Part shown: positions 15,001 through 25,499 of the stretch, one piece after another
How the letters are laid out: each line of letters begins with the position of its first letter
Position numbering within the stretch: position 1 is the stretch's first letter
NCBI RefSeq assembly: GCF_027172205.1
Contig: NC_070606.1
Coordinates: forward strand, 97,102,534-97,166,533
Direction: 5' to 3'
DNA from: Podarcis raffonei
Taxonomy: Eukaryota > Chordata > Lepidosauria > Squamata > Lacertidae
Length of the DNA: 64,000 bases
The notes under the pieces: model-generated
Told to the model about the DNA's origin: nothing
Databases searched by the model: none
What the model saw: the letters and a program-made list of their open reading frames with translations, nothing else
Position numbers and translations under genes: made by a program

Positions 15001-18000
15001 GGAGGGACGCGGTTGGCGCTGTGGGTTAAACCACAAAGCCTAGGACTTGCCAATCAAAAAGTCGGCGGTTCGAATCCCCGAAACGGGGTGAGCTCCCGTT
15101 GCTCGGTCCCTGCTCCTGCCAATCTAGCAGTTCGAAAGCACGTCAAAGTTCAAGTAGATAAACAGGTACCGCTCTGGTGGGAAGGTAAACGGCATTTCCG
15201 TGAGCTGCTCTGGTTCGCCAGAAGCGGCTTAGTCATGCTGGCCACATGACCCAGAAGCTGTGCGCCGGCTCCCTCGGCCAATAAAGCGAGATGAGCGCCG
15301 CAACCCCAGAGTTGGTCACGACTGGACCTAATGGTCAGGCGTCCCTTTACCTTTACCTTAAGTTGGGGGGGGCACACAGAAAAAAACATTTATGTAACTA
15401 AGCGTTGGGGTGCTGCCCCCTGGTGGCCTGGAGGTGTTGTGACTCCTTACAAGCACCGGAGAGCTTTAGTCAGACAAACCACCCAGATGGCTACAAAAAT
15501 GGTTGCCAACCACCATGGGCTGGCAAATTGATTCCACCAACCCCTGGACCCCACTTCCTCTGATGTTCTTTTTAGCTGTACGTCTTGGGCAAATGGATCT
15601 GCCACAAACTGCTCTGCTCCACCTCCAGACCCAAGAAGGCTCTGACCCAGGGGCCCTATCCTGACTCAAAACATTTCTCTTAAAGCGTCAAGAAGACCTA
15701 GCAGGCTGGGTGTTGGACACAACATACATTGAAGGCACATGGCTCCCCCCAAAGAATCCTGGGAACTGTAGTTTACTCCCAGTGCCCGCTAGTAGCTACA
15801 GTTCCCAGAGTTCTTTGTGAGGAAATAAAAGTGCTTTAATCCCACCCCTTGTGCGAATGAGACTCTGTTTCTCCATCTGTGCCCTCCATCTTACCAGCTG
15901 CACGGGCTCTCTGCATCACAGACACGACTTCGTTGCCAGCTGTCGTGTTACACTGGCTAACTCGGGCAGCTGCGTTCAGCCCAATAGTTTTGTAGTTGCC
16001 CTTCACCCCACAGAGGTAGGCGGTGGCGGTGCCAGCACTGTCGGGCACTTGCCGGTCCACGTTGTACGTCTGCCAAAACCAAAGGAGAAGCTTAAAGGCT
16101 GCCCTCTCACACCCTCCAGTGAGCTGTTGGGAGGCCGGCCCTACTGTTGGGGTAAGGGGACAGTAGGCAGCCGTTTCCCGCAGCCCATGAACAGGACGCG
16201 AGAAAATTGCTTGTGGCATTTCTGCCAGCGAGAACAGTGTCACGTATGCAAGAACATGGCAAAACCACATGGCTGGAAGCTAACAGCTGACCATCAAAGT
16301 GAAAAACAACTGAGATAAGGTGCATGGAGGGCTTTGCACGTAGGGTTTGAAAAAGTGGGTTGAGTAAGTTTTTCCAAGGACTGTGGCTGGATGAGAAATT
16401 GTAGGGTGATGGGGTGGCCGTAAGGTGGTTGGAAGAGGATGAGACAGCCAAGGTGACATGATTTTCCACTACCAGTGGTACCTCGGGTTACATACGCTTC
16501 AGGTTACAAATGCTTCAGGTTACAGACTCTGCTAACCCAGAAATAGTGCTTCAGGTTAAGAACTTTGCTTCAGGATAAGAACAGAAATCGTGCTCTGGCG
16601 GCGCAGCAGCAGCAGGAGGCCCCATTAGCTAAAGTGGTGCTTCAGGTTAAGAACAGTTTCAGGTTAAGAACGGACCTCTGGAACGAATTAAGTACTTAAC
16701 CCGAGGTACCACTGTATAGTGTGTGTGCACTGGTAAGCTCTGGCAGACTCCTGGGACTCCGTCTGGTAATGCATTACTGAATACAATCTAATTAGGAATT
16801 GGGTGTGAGTCTCCGTACTTGAACACCCAAGGGAAATGTCTCCCACACTTGCATTGGTGGTGGGTTCTCTGTGGTTCCTCAACCACACCTTGACTAAGGC
16901 TGTAGCTCAGTGGCAAAGCATCTGCATTGCATGAGGAGGAAGGTCCCAGCTTCCATCCTCAGCATCTCCAGTAAAGAACCCCTCTCTCAACCCCTGGAGA
17001 GAGGCTGCCAGTCATTGCAGACAACACTTGACAGCAGGTGAAAATTCAATCATGTAACGTTTTTCCATGCCCAATGAATGGGAAAATGTGATATAGCTGC
17101 CACAGGTCCTTTACTGGCTCTCTGCCGCCTCTTCCAGCAATGCTCCCCAAACCAACTTGCTTAAGACTCATAGCTGTCAACCGTCCCTTATTTGGCGGGA
17201 AAGTTTCCCAGCGCTGTTTCCTGCTGCTGTCCCTTATTGATGATGTCCCTTAAATTTCCCGGGTTTCAAAGGAAGCAGCTCCTCTCCCTCCCTCCCTGCC
17301 GGCCAGGGAGGAGGGAGGCTCCAACTGTGTTGCTTGGCTGCATTGCTCACCCAATAAGGAGTCTAAGAACGACTGGGGGGGTGGAGCTTGCATGCCCTGT
17401 GCTGATCAAATCGGCCGCGTTGCCTGGGGACTCCCCTTTGCTCAGCGCTTCCCAGTGGAGAGGTGATGTGGTTTCCCTTGCTGCATCCCCTTTGCTGGGT
17501 TGCTGCGCTGTGGGAACCACCGCTTGAGGCTTCATTTGTCTGCTGGCTGGGCTTTCTGCCTTTGGCTTGGAGTGGCTCAGAAGCTGAACATACCTGTGCT
17601 TGGAAAATCCCTTATTTTGGCTGCTGATCCCTTATTTTCGAGGCTGCTGGCCCCTTATTTTCAAATCTGTAAGTTGACAGCTATGTTAAGACTGCACTTG
17701 GCAGTTGCATGCATGCAAGGTGTGAGCTTGAGCTATGAGCCTTGCCCAAAGAAGGTGCAGTCAGTACAGGCTTCACCTGCTGAATTACTGCCTGATTGGC
17801 CTCAAGTGGAGGAAAAAGAACCTTCTTAGCGGAAAGGAAGGCACGATTCCCAGAAAGCCATTTGTCCCACCCCCCCACCCCGAACTGCAGAGACAAGCGT
17901 AGATGGAAGGCACCTTGGAAAGAGCCACGTAAGGGAAGGCGTCCATTGCCAGAGGCAACTGGGGGCTCAGCTGGTTCTTCATCTCTCCCTTCAGGATTCG

Positions 18001-21000
18001 GGTGGCGGTGATAGTCGGGAGGCCCATGCCTGACAGGGAGACAGAATGAGAAGGTTTGCAGCCCATGGGATCCTGACACAAACACCTCTTATGCCCCACA
18101 GTATACAGTGTTCCCAGAGCAGTTTCCTCCCAGAGAAACGGCATCTATTTCACACTCCCCGACTTCACCAAAACAAAAAATAACCCAGCTTAAGGCAGCA
18201 GAAGGAAAGATGGTTTGAAAGAGGGATTGGTGCTTTGGATCACCTATGAAACTAATAAAGCTTATACCCCAAGGCCCCCAATCCCAGAGGGCCCCCAGAA
18301 ACAGCTTTAGTCTACATTGCTTACAAAAGTTGGGTCTAGTAGACCCAGGGTGGATCTATACACAGGAATAAAATGCTATAAATAAGGCAGAAATTAAACC
18401 GTTATACCAAAAGAAAAAAACTACTATGGAAAATCACAAAGAATTATTTTTTTTTTTTGCTCTTCATTGCCATCTGGTGTTGCATAACACATTCAAAATG
18501 CTGGGGTTTGGTGTTTTTAGTAATGTCCCCAATTGGAGTTGCATGACTCAAATTGATTGCTTTGTTTTTGGTATATATTTCAACAATCCCAAGGTTTGAG
18601 ACTCAGAAGCACAGCTGTTGTAAAGGTGGAGTGTTGCGTTTAAGTTGGCTGTTCTGCTGCGGCTGATGCACCCCTCCCCTTTTAAACAGAGGTCATAACG
18701 AAGAGGAATAATGATGAGTCCACGCAAGTCCTCAGGCGGATCCCCAAAAACGCAAACTTGTGGAAAATTTGTGGAGATCTGTCATGGAACAACCCAATTG
18801 AAGAAGATGACAGAGGTTACCCAGAGCTCATTGCTGGCTGCGAAGGGGCCCCTGTGACAGTTCAGGAGGCCCCAAATGTAGGTCCATCACTGTTTGCACC
18901 CCAGTTTTTGACCAGAGGCAAAGAGGTTGCACTCAGGGCATAGTCAGCCAATTGGTGCCAAAGAAGGACAGAACTTTTTTTATGTACGCTACAACAGCAG
19001 CAAGAATACTCATTGCAAAGTATTGGAAGACACAAGATCTACCCACTTTGGAAGAATGGCAGACGAAGGTGATGGACTATATGGGATTGGCAGAAATGAC
19101 TGGCAGAATCCGAGACCAGGGAGAAGAGTCGGTGGAAGAAGATTGGAAGAAATTCAAAGACTATCTACAGAAATATTGTAAAATTAATGAATGTTAGAAT
19201 GATGTTGGATAGAAATTAAGTGGTTTCCAGCTGTAATGCTTTAAGAGAATATGAAAAAAGGGTTATAAATAGGTAAAAATCTAATGGTAAGGATTTGCTG
19301 AACCAACAATTTGAAGTGGAATACAAAAAAGGGAGGTATGAGGAGGTCTGGGAAACAAGCTAAAGGAAAATAAGCAATGGAAAATCTGTGTGTTTTTAAC
19401 TATTTTTATTTTGTATTTTTGTTATTTTTTCATTTTTATTGTAATACTTTAAAAAATCTTAATAAATATCTTATAAAAAAAGAGGTTGCACTCAGGTTCT
19501 GACTGCAGGCTCCCCATTGGAGTGTGTGGCTGACCATAGTGAGAACAAGATACTGTACTAGATGGGACTTTGGCCTGACCCTGCAGGCTCTCCTTAGCAA
19601 ATTCACGGGAAACAAAGCTGGGGAACATGAGTGACAGGCTATTTATTGGGACAGAGTGATTTTTTGCAGCTGTTGTTAAAGTTGCAAAACAACAAAGCAC
19701 GGGACAGAGCAACGGAGAAATTTCTGAAACGATAATGGGATATCAGCTTCACCCAAGGCATGACAGATAACAGCAACAAACAGGAAAAGATAGACATAAC
19801 ATTTTACAAGGACAGGAAGAAACACCACGGACAGAATAATTGCCACACACAGGAAGAACAAGGTTATAGTTAGAGTGCCTCACTAGTAGTTCTATAAATC
19901 ACTTAATGTGTCAATACGAATAGAAGATATTAATATTGCAGTTGTTGTATAAGAGATTATTACTTTGACCGATATGAAACTGAAATTAATAAGATTTTGG
20001 AACACAGAAATAAAGAAAATAATCAAACCATCAATTCTAGCATGCGGGGTGGAGGTGGCAGCACCTAAATTATATAATTCGGTATTTGAACGATTGGTAT
20101 TAGTAATTTGGTATTGTTATAATGAGGATATAATTGGATTGTACTTGAAAATTAATAAAAATTATTATTATAAAAAAAAGAGTGACACATTGAGGTTGCA
20201 CTCACGGCCTGCTTGCCATAGGTTGGCCAGTGTGAGAAATGATTGTTGAAATAGGTGGGACTTTGGCCTGATCTTCTTATGTTATTAATTTATCTCACTT
20301 AATTTGCATGACCATCAGTTCCCATAATCTTTGCAGCCTCCGGAATTGTTTCCTTCCTGACTTTGGAACCAGAGTTTCCTTGAATTGTGCACGTCAAGAA
20401 CGTCAAGAGTCCAAAGAAGACTATTGACAACACTACCAGCAAATCATTATGGCACACACCTTCTGAACATTTAATGCCAGTTAATGAGAGCCATTAATGC
20501 ACCGATAGCGTTTCCCTTGATATAGGACTCCTGTCCAAATCGGTTTATCAGCATCAAACACAAACTGGAGGAGGAAAGCAAGCTTCTGCATCCTTGGGGC
20601 CGGCTCTTGGAAATGCAAGGCTCAGGGAAAGGAGCTTCTTTGACTACGCAGCCTTCCCAACCAGTGGCGTAACATGTGGAGGGAGGCCACGGGGCAGTTG
20701 CCCTGGGCACAAAATTGTTAGGGGTGCAAAATCCCAACACATGGTGCTGTCTCAAAAGAGCTGTGTGTTTCTGTCACTGGGCTCCGTTGAAAACAGCTTC
20801 TCCTAGAACCAGGAAGTGACCTCTCCAGACAACGGAATGATTTTTCTTTTCTTATCTCTGTGGCTATGATCTCCTGGGTGACACAGAAGCCATTAGGCCA
20901 GTGACAGCCAAACTTGGCCCTCCAGCTGTTTTGGGACTACACTTCCCATCATCCCTAGCTAACAGGACCAGTGGTCAGGGATGATGGGAAATGTAGTCCC

Positions 21001-24000
21001 AAAACAGCTGGAGGGCCAAGTTTGACAATCACTGCATTAGGCAGTTGAATGCGCAAGCGTACTCTGTCTGTTTCCCTCCTTCCGTGCTGTCTTGGGATCT
21101 AGCAACCCATGCTACACCACTGTTCCCAACCTGGTGCCCTCCAGGCATTTTGGAGCCCAACAACATCAACAAAGCATCAGGTTGGGGAAGCCTCGGCTTG
21201 GGAGTGTTGACTTGGTTCTACATTGGGACTGACATTGTTCTTTGTGCACTTAGTTCTGCATGCACAGAGAGAAGAATTTATTCTCGCTCATGTTACACAG
21301 ACAGGGGAGCGCAACCCAAGCATTTCGCCCACTTACCATCTCCCAGGAAGAGGATGAGGTTCTTAGCTTTGTAGTGCCGGGGACGGAGGCTCAGGGCTTG
21401 CTCAATGGCCTTGAGAGCCTGCTGGTTCCAGAAGGAGGGCTTCTCCTCTTGAGCTTGAGGAACAGAAAACAACAACCAGGAATTAGGGTTGGCAAACAGG
21501 CAGTGCAAACCTTTCTTATGGCTGCTCCAGATGACCGGTTTATTGAACTTCATCCTGATCCAGTGGCGTAGGGTGGGCTGTCAGCACCCGGGGCAAGGCA
21601 AGTAATTTGCGCCCCCTAACCCGTGGATTTGCGCCCCCTAACCCGTGGATTTGCGCACCCTAACCCCCAGATGTTGCGCCCAGTGCGGCCGACCCCCCCT
21701 GCACCCCCCACGCTACGCCACTGTCCTGATCTGCTTCCACAAAGCCTACATGAAGGATAGATTATGGCCATCCAACATCTGCTTAAAATCTCCAAAGGAG
21801 AGTCGTCCACCTTCCAAGGGGGTCTGTTCCACTGTCAAGCAGCTCTTACTGTCAGAAAGTTCTTCCTGATGTTTAGTCAGAATCTCCTCTTTGCAATTTA
21901 AATCCATTGGTTGGGGTCCTACCCTCTGGAGCCACAGAAACAAGCTTGCTCCATCTTCCATGTGACAGTCCTTTAGATATTTGAAGATGGCTACCCTATC
22001 TCCTCTCAGACTCCTCATATCCGGACAGAACATACCCAGTTCCCTCAACTGCTCCTCATATGGCTTGGTTTCCAGATCCTTGATCATCTTGGTTGCTCTC
22101 CTCTGCACACATTCCAGATTGTCAATATCATTCTTAAACTGTGGTGCCCAGAACTGGATCAACGTTTGTTGACCACACACTTTTCAGCACACCTGCTTGC
22201 TTGTCAGTTTCCAAACTGCACAAAGTTTGCTGTTGTTTAAAAAGTGGATTTGTTGCCCTAGGAAAGCAGAGCCACTTTAACTGCATAGACCTTAATGTCT
22301 AATATGTGCTCGTATTCCTCCTGCAAAATACTGGCAGCCTGGAAGCAACCCTGGTAAGCACATGCAACCTGCAATTAACTGGTGAGGGAGAGATTGCGTA
22401 TAAAATCCCCATAAAAAGAGGAGTGTTGAGGCCTGGAGAACCAGGAATGAACAGTGTGTGGGATAAATCAGCCTCATATAACCAACATGCTCAAGTCTCA
22501 TTATTGCATGAAGGGGTTAACACCATAAAGTAAGCTGTCCTGCCAGGCTTAGCTTGAACGCTTCCCCTCACCTTGGTTTACCAAACTCTGTTCTCCCACT
22601 TCCTACTCTTCCACCATACAAACCCTACCAGTAAAGAGGTCTAAGCTGGATGCTCCAAGCTTCGACTGTGTGGCTTCAGCAAGCCATCTTTGTGTTTCTG
22701 TACAAATAATTGAGAAACATTTACCATTTTGGAACCAAAGCTATACTGCCTGTCTTTTCTTGCTGCTGTATGGAAAAGCACATGAATCTGACCTTTGAAG
22801 AGTTTGTAAGTAAACCATTTTTAACTTACCAAATGTGCGGTCTCTTTCTATGCTAAAGGAAGAGGAACTTTGGAAGCAACTTTAGAAGGGGATATTTTAA
22901 AGGTCGAGCAGCCTATATTTCCACCTTTTACTTTGCTGCCTGTTTTGTGATTTTAAATTTCTGATGGGGCTCTCTCACCAAAGGGTACTTGCCCCAAGCC
23001 TTGATCTAGGCAACCAGCGAATTCTCCCTTTTATTTTACCATACCTACATTTTTCTTCCAACCAAATACTAAAAACAAACACAGTGAATGGAGAACTCGC
23101 TCCAGGTATAGAACTTGCTTATTTCAACTTCAAACACCTGCTCCAAATGGGGCCATAGACTTTGGACCGATTCATCCAGGCAATCACTACTGAACCTTGA
23201 TAAATTTTATTACACTCAAGATGTTTTTCCTGGCAGCCAAAACAAATGTCTATTTTAGGATGATTATAGAGAGTGAAATTTAATTGGCTTTCTTTATCAC
23301 TTATCCAGTGAAATCAGTGCACATGACACTTACAAGGTGCAGAGTACAAGAGGCCCCTGCCCCAAGGAGCTTACAATTCAAAATTCAATACACCTGAGGG
23401 GATGGGAGGCAGGAGAAAGCAAGGAAGGAATGTGCAATTGTCTCAGTTATTTCTGTGGCTGGGAGCATAATTCCAAAATAAGAACTCTTAGACAGAAAGG
23501 TAGAAACATAAGCTGTTTTAGCTGTGCGTAGTAATTAGAGAGACACATTTTTACACATAGGAAGCTGTCTAGTTCTGAGTCAGAACCATTGGTGCAAGAG
23601 TGTCCCCTCCCCCAATTTTAATAGGTACTTCCGCAGTTTTATTTTGCAGTGTTAATATCTTCACTATTATTATTATTTTGGCACACTGCCCTGAGACTTT
23701 CTCAACCAGAGGGCAGTATGGAAATTTAAAATAAACCAAGTCCCCCCCCCCCATGCTCAGTAGATATGCTCAGTAACACAGACATATTGGTTTGAAGTTG
23801 AAAATGCAAGTTACAATAGATAAACACCTTGTTGCTTGAATTTTAGAGCCCAGCCTCTTTTTCAACAGACATTCAGCAGAATATCCCAGTATCTGATAAG
23901 GAAATTATTTATCTGTAAACCCTCGACAAGTGGAACTTGATATGCAACATATTGGAGAGAAGCCAAGTGTATCACAGCTATTAATGAACGACCAGATAAA

Positions 24001-24219
24001 CGACATGAAAGACAGTTCCACATTGCACATACTGATTGGGGAAGGGAACTGATGGAAGAATAATTTAATAAGAAAACAGAACAGACTGTCCTTTATGTTT
24101 TATCGGAAGGGGTGAAATATGCTGATCTGTATACAGTGATCACAGAAATTCATTGAATCATAGGACTGCAGACTTGGGACCCAGAGGGTCATCTAATAAT
24201 AATAATTGTTAGATTTTTA

Positions 24220-24275
<56 letters not shown>

Positions 24276-25499
24276 CCATCCATCTGGCTGGGTTTCCTCA
24301 GCTACTCTAGGTGGCTCCCAACAGAATTTTAAAAACACAATAAAACATCAAACATTAAAAACTTTACTAAACAGGACTGACTTCAGATGTCTTCTAAAAT
24401 TCAGACAGTTGTTTATTTCCTCAACATCTGCTGGGAGGGCGTTCCACAGGGCGGGTGCCACTACCAAGAAGGCCCTCTGCCTGGTTCCCTGTAACCTCAC
24501 TTTTTGCAGGGAGGGAACTGCCACTAGCCCCTTGGAGCTGGACCTCAGTGTCCAACTCCCTGCGATGCAGGAATCACAGCTAAAGCATCCGTGACAGATG
24601 GCCATCCAAACTATGCTTAAAAACCTACAAGGAAGGTGAGTCCACTCTGATGTATTTCAATGACTTTGGGTCATGTTTCAGGGGTTTCCATAGCAGATGG
24701 GAACTGCAACAAAACAGACCCACTGGTGGGAAGAGAAATTAAAATAAAAGACCAGAATTTGTTCATGTACACCACAGTCGCAGCAAGAACTATACTGGCC
24801 CAAAGATGGAAAACACAAGATTTACCAACCAACCAGGAGTGGCAGATGAAGATGATAGAGTTTGAGGAACTTGCCGAATTGACAGGAAGGATCCGGGACC
24901 AAGAGGACCAGAGATACAATGACAAATAGAACAAATTTATTGAATATATAAAGGAGAACAACAAAAATATTAAGACACTAGCAGGACTGGAATAACACCT
25001 TCAATGTAAAACAGTAGAATTATGATAATAATATACGGAAAAAGTATGTGATGTATATACCAGTGGTTGGGAGGGAGGGAAGTCAGGACTCGGCAGAGTC
25101 AAAGGGATTATAATGTGATAATAAGGATTGTTGGAAAAAGAACTACATGATGAAAACAATATCTACAAAAGAGACCCACTCCAAAGTCGCTCAGCGCCCC
25201 TGAACTTCACAGTACACACCAGGCAATAATTCAAGTGGGGCAACTTTCCTCACAAATCCCAGGTGGAGAGATCTCTCTTGATAGATCCAACCTGCCCATT
25301 CTGAGGTCACCCCAGGAGACCCTGGGCATGAACCGAACACCCTAATCTTTCTGCACCCTGGTCATGTCCATCTCCCTAAGCTCTGGTACCAACCCAGTAG
25401 AGTGGATGATGGGGAGACGCACAACCCTGCCACATTACCTGGGATGATGGCACCGGTGATTGCCAGCCCCAGGCAGAGAGCCAGTCCGGGGAGCCACAT
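6499..25499 (-). CDS. ALPI: Intestinal-type alkaline phosphatase, copy A
   Basis: Alkaline phosphomonoesterase, predicted GPI-anchored homodimer on the apical cell surface. Eleven coding exons (25439-25499, 21337-21453, 17914-18029, 15895-16069, 14569-14741, 13742-13873, 11629-11701, 9804-9938, 9440-9631, 7623-7739, 6499-6761) sum to 1554 nt, 517 aa, with no stop. Exon sizes 117/116/175/173/.../73/135/192/117 match the vertebrate family. Visible: signal peptide [23 protein letters not shown] (Zn/Mg Asp42); [15 protein letters not shown] with nucleophile Ser92; TRVQHASPS (His153, Ser155); NRNW (Arg166); VEGG (Glu311); TADHSH (Asp357, His358); ETHGGEDV (His432); GPI tail [15 protein letters not shown]-glycosylation sequons include WNRT and CNTT. 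Odd: intron 8 is AT-AC; His317 of RIDHGHH is Leu (KIDLGHH); the Cys467/Cys474 pair is absent. The synteny with DIS3L2 and ECEL1 places it in the ALPI/ALPP group rather than ALPL. Copy B lies 2.2 kb upstream, same strand. Confidence 0.93.
6781..6870 (+). repeat. SINE-like fragment
   Basis: AACATAAGAAGAGGCTACTG...GATCAGGCCAAGGGCCC; 20 bp upstream of ALP copy A exon 11. Confidence 0.6.
7086..7437 (-). mobile_element. Sauria-type SINE, near full length
   Basis: tRNA-like head with B-box GGTTCGAATCC read in reverse, central core AGCCGCTTCTGGCG, tail CCTTTACC complement. In ALP copy A intron 10. Confidence 0.85.
7623..7739 (-). CDS. ALPI: ALP copy A exon 10
   Basis: 117 nt; encodes [20 protein letters not shown]...[11 protein letters not shown] (crown-domain side of the fold). 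Acceptor CTCCACAG, donor AGCG|GTAAGA. Confidence 0.95.
8045..8215 (+). mobile_element. CR1 LINE 3' end
   Basis: CTTCCTTGGAGGTTTTAAAG...ATTCCTGCATTGCA...GGGTCCCTTCCAACTC...ATTCTATG, the characteristic CR1 3' UTR. Confidence 0.8.
8218..8405 (-). repeat. tRNA-derived SINE
   Basis: GTATTGAACCTGGGTCCC...GCATGCAAA...CTCTAAGCCATGG is the reverse of a tRNA-like promoter with A and B boxes. Confidence 0.6.
8505..9235 (+). mobile_element. CR1 LINE 3' part interrupted by L2
   Basis: ORF2 end ([20 protein letters not shown]) to 8671, continuing at 9021 with ACATCAGGAAGAACTTTCTG and the CR1 tail. The L2 at 8672-9020 interrupts it. Confidence 0.75.
8672..9020 (+). mobile_element. L2 LINE 3' end with (ATT)n
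   Basis: Begins GACACTGAGGTCCAGCGCCG, ends GGGCGGGGTATAAATAAATT and about 18 ATT units. Encodes the L2 C-terminal [17 protein letters not shown] type sequence. Confidence 0.8.
9225..9345 (-). repeat. tRNA-derived SINE fragment
   Basis: CACTGTCTGCACTGGCAGGC and CTCTCCAGGG blocks shared with the SINEs at 44428, 50950 and 58376. Confidence 0.5.
9440..9631 (-). CDS. ALPI: ALP copy A exon 9, begins after AC
   Basis: 192 nt; encodes [17 protein letters not shown]... through [20 protein letters not shown]. Carries Asp316, His320, Asp357, His358, His360. Position 317 is Leu where vertebrate enzymes have His and E. coli has Lys328. Donor TTTG|GTATGG. Confidence 0.9.
9632..9803 (-). other. ALP copy A intron 8: AT-AC intron, 172 bp
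   Basis: Donor G|ATAAGT, acceptor CTTTTCTCCGCAC|GAGGC. The donor matches the U2 consensus except A at +1, lacks the U12 ATATCC motif, and the acceptor has a pyrimidine tract like U2 introns. Choosing AC restores Val-Glu-Gly-Gly and gives exon 9 its family length of 192 nt; the AG three bases downstream would delete one Gly. Confidence 0.75.
9804..9938 (-). CDS. ALPI: ALP copy A exon 8, ending at an AT donor
   Basis: 135 nt; encodes [15 protein letters not shown]...GFYLFVE plus one base. The exon ends GTT GAA G followed by ATAAGT, so the intron would begin with AT, not GT. No usable GT lies nearby that keeps VEGG. Confidence 0.85.
10149..10440 (-). other. Acidic, Trp/Glu-rich ORF-like segment, function unknown
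   Basis: 84 open codons on the minus strand rich in Glu and Trp ([17 protein letters not shown]) inside ALP copy A intron 7. No domain recognised. It resembles in composition the stretch at 5110-5380, so it is more likely a piece of a dispersed repeat than a host gene. Confidence 0.35.
11440..11570. repeat. Foldback repeat (CTGTAGTTTGTTAAGGG family)
   Basis: Arms ATTCTGGGCACTGTAGTTTG and its imperfect complement. Relatives at 12770-12850, 15725-15845, 30335-30450, 40480-40560 and 41985-42065. Confidence 0.6.
11629..11701 (-). CDS. ALPI: ALP copy A exon 7
   Basis: 73 nt; encodes [20 protein letters not shown]...LMG with the conserved WNRT sequon. Acceptor TTCCTAG, donor ATGG|GTAACG. Confidence 0.93.
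11751..11919. mobile_element. hAT MITE with perfect 8-bp duplication
   Basis: Termini CAGTGGCGTAGCGTGGG / complement; flanked by CTCCCAGG at 11743-11750 and 11920-11927. 169 bp, in ALP copy A intron 6. Confidence 0.92.
12460..12590 (-). repeat. tRNA-derived SINE
   Basis: AAGAATTGAACCCGG and GCTGAGCTGCAATCC are reverse B- and A-box regions. Confidence 0.5.
12674..12757 (-). mobile_element. CR1 LINE 3' end, short
   Basis: TCATAGAAGCATAGTTGG...CCACCCCCTGCAATGCAGG. Confidence 0.8.
13143..13620 (+). mobile_element. Probable solo LTR (retroviral-type fossil)
   Basis: Shows a TATA box (TCTATATAAGGGCAG, about 13450) and an AATAAA (about 13531) with the spacing of an LTR U3-R; boundaries approximate. 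No internal coding region seen; old remnant. Confidence 0.5.
13742..13873 (-). CDS. ALPI: ALP copy A exon 6
   Basis: 132 nt; encodes [20 protein letters not shown]...[13 protein letters not shown]; Gly-rich loop conserved. Donor CCG|GTAAGT. The variable 3' end of this exon differs in length between family members. Confidence 0.95.
14569..14741 (-). CDS. ALPI: ALP copy A exon 5
   Basis: 173 nt; encodes [20 protein letters not shown]...[14 protein letters not shown]..., carrying His153, Ser155 and phosphate-binding Arg166. Acceptor TTTCAG, donor ACG|GTGGGT. Confidence 0.95.
14751..14773. repeat. (GA)n microsatellite
   Basis: About 11 GA units directly behind ALP copy A exon 5. Confidence 0.8.
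15005..15358 (+). mobile_element. Sauria-type SINE, near full length
   Basis: Head GGCGCTGTGGGTTAAACCAC, B box GGTTCGAATCC, core, tail CCTTTACCTTTACC, which resembles the BovB 3' end used for its mobilisation. Confidence 0.88.
15895..16069 (-). CDS. ALPI: ALP copy A exon 4 (nucleophile Ser)
   Basis: 175 nt; encodes [20 protein letters not shown] and onward; the Ser in PDSAG is the catalytic nucleophile (Ser92), and the two Cys (CGVK, CNTT) form the family disulfide. Donor GCTG|GTAAGA. Confidence 0.95.
16473..16714. mobile_element. Tigger-like (Tc1/mariner) MITE
   Basis: Inverted termini CAGTGGTACCTCGGGTTA, TA on both outer sides; internal CTTCAGGTTA repeats. Confidence 0.75.
16905..17060 (+). 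repeat. tRNA-derived SINE
   Basis: GGCTGTAGCTCAGTGGCAAA is a tRNA A-box head, followed by GCATCTGCATTGCATG and GAGAGGCTGCCAGTCA. Confidence 0.7.
17169..17685. mobile_element. 517-bp hAT non-autonomous element, perfect 8-bp duplication
   Basis: Termini CATAGCTGTCAAC / GTTGACAGCTATG; TTAAGACT at 17161-17168 and 17686-17693. Inner CCCTTATTT repeats; no transposase ORF. Confidence 0.88.
17914..18029 (-). CDS. ALPI: ALP copy A exon 3
   Basis: 116 nt; encodes [17 protein letters not shown]...[13 protein letters not shown]. Acceptor CCTGTCAG, donor AAG|GTGCCT. Confidence 0.95.
18925..19478 (+). mobile_element. L1 LINE 3' end
   Basis: Encodes an L1 ORF2 C terminus ([38 protein letters not shown]) then 3' UTR and A-rich end AATAAATATCTTATAAAAAA. 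Confidence 0.85.
19885..20180 (+). mobile_element. Probable L1 3' UTR fragment
   Basis: A-rich sequence ending AAAATTAATAAAAATTATTA then AAAAAA; no intact coding frame. Confidence 0.45.
20899..21034. mobile_element. hAT foldback MITE, perfect 8-bp duplication
   Basis: CAGTGACAGCCAAACTTGGC ... CACTG hairpin; CATTAGGC at 20891-20898 and 21035-21042. Same family as 2474-2609. Confidence 0.9.
21337..21453 (-). CDS. ALPI: ALP copy A exon 2
   Basis: 117 nt; encodes [20 protein letters not shown] and on to [11 protein letters not shown], including metal ligand Asp42. Donor GATG|GTAAGT. Confidence 0.95.
21561..21723. mobile_element. hAT MITE with perfect 8-bp duplication
   Basis: Same family as 11751-11919; TCCTGATC at 21553-21560 and 21724-21731. 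Contains short tandem TAACCCGTGGATTTGCGC units. Confidence 0.92.
21755..22180 (-). mobile_element. CR1 LINE ORF2 C terminus and 3' region
   Basis: Minus strand encodes [17 protein letters not shown] and [15 protein letters not shown], standard CR1. Confidence 0.85.
22185..23540. other. Intronic sequence, nothing recognised
   Basis: ALP copy A intron 1. No exon, simple repeat or known transposon end recognised by eye. Confidence 0.4.
24148..24645 (-). mobile_element. CR1 3' end split by an L2 insertion
   Basis: CR1 tail GAATCATAGGACTGCAG...GGGTCATCTA breaks off, an L2 tail with (ATT)n runs about 24198-24553, and CR1 resumes TCCAACTCCCTGCGATGCAG. Confidence 0.75.
24730..25170 (+). mobile_element. 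L1 LINE 3' end
   Basis: Encodes [20 protein letters not shown] and [14 protein letters not shown], an L1 ORF2 end diverged from that at 18925. Confidence 0.8.
25439..25499 (-). CDS. ALPI: ALP copy A exon 1 (start codon and signal peptide)
   Basis: ATG at 25499-25497; encodes [20 protein letters not shown], a typical signal peptide, then CCAG|GTAATG. The start is chosen because it is the only ATG giving a signal peptide and lies about 62 nt downstream of a TATA-like motif. Confidence 0.9.

Noticed and set aside
15005-15080. A tRNA gene
   Set aside because: The A/B-box sequence is the head of a SINE followed by the SINE core and tail; no complete acceptor stem.
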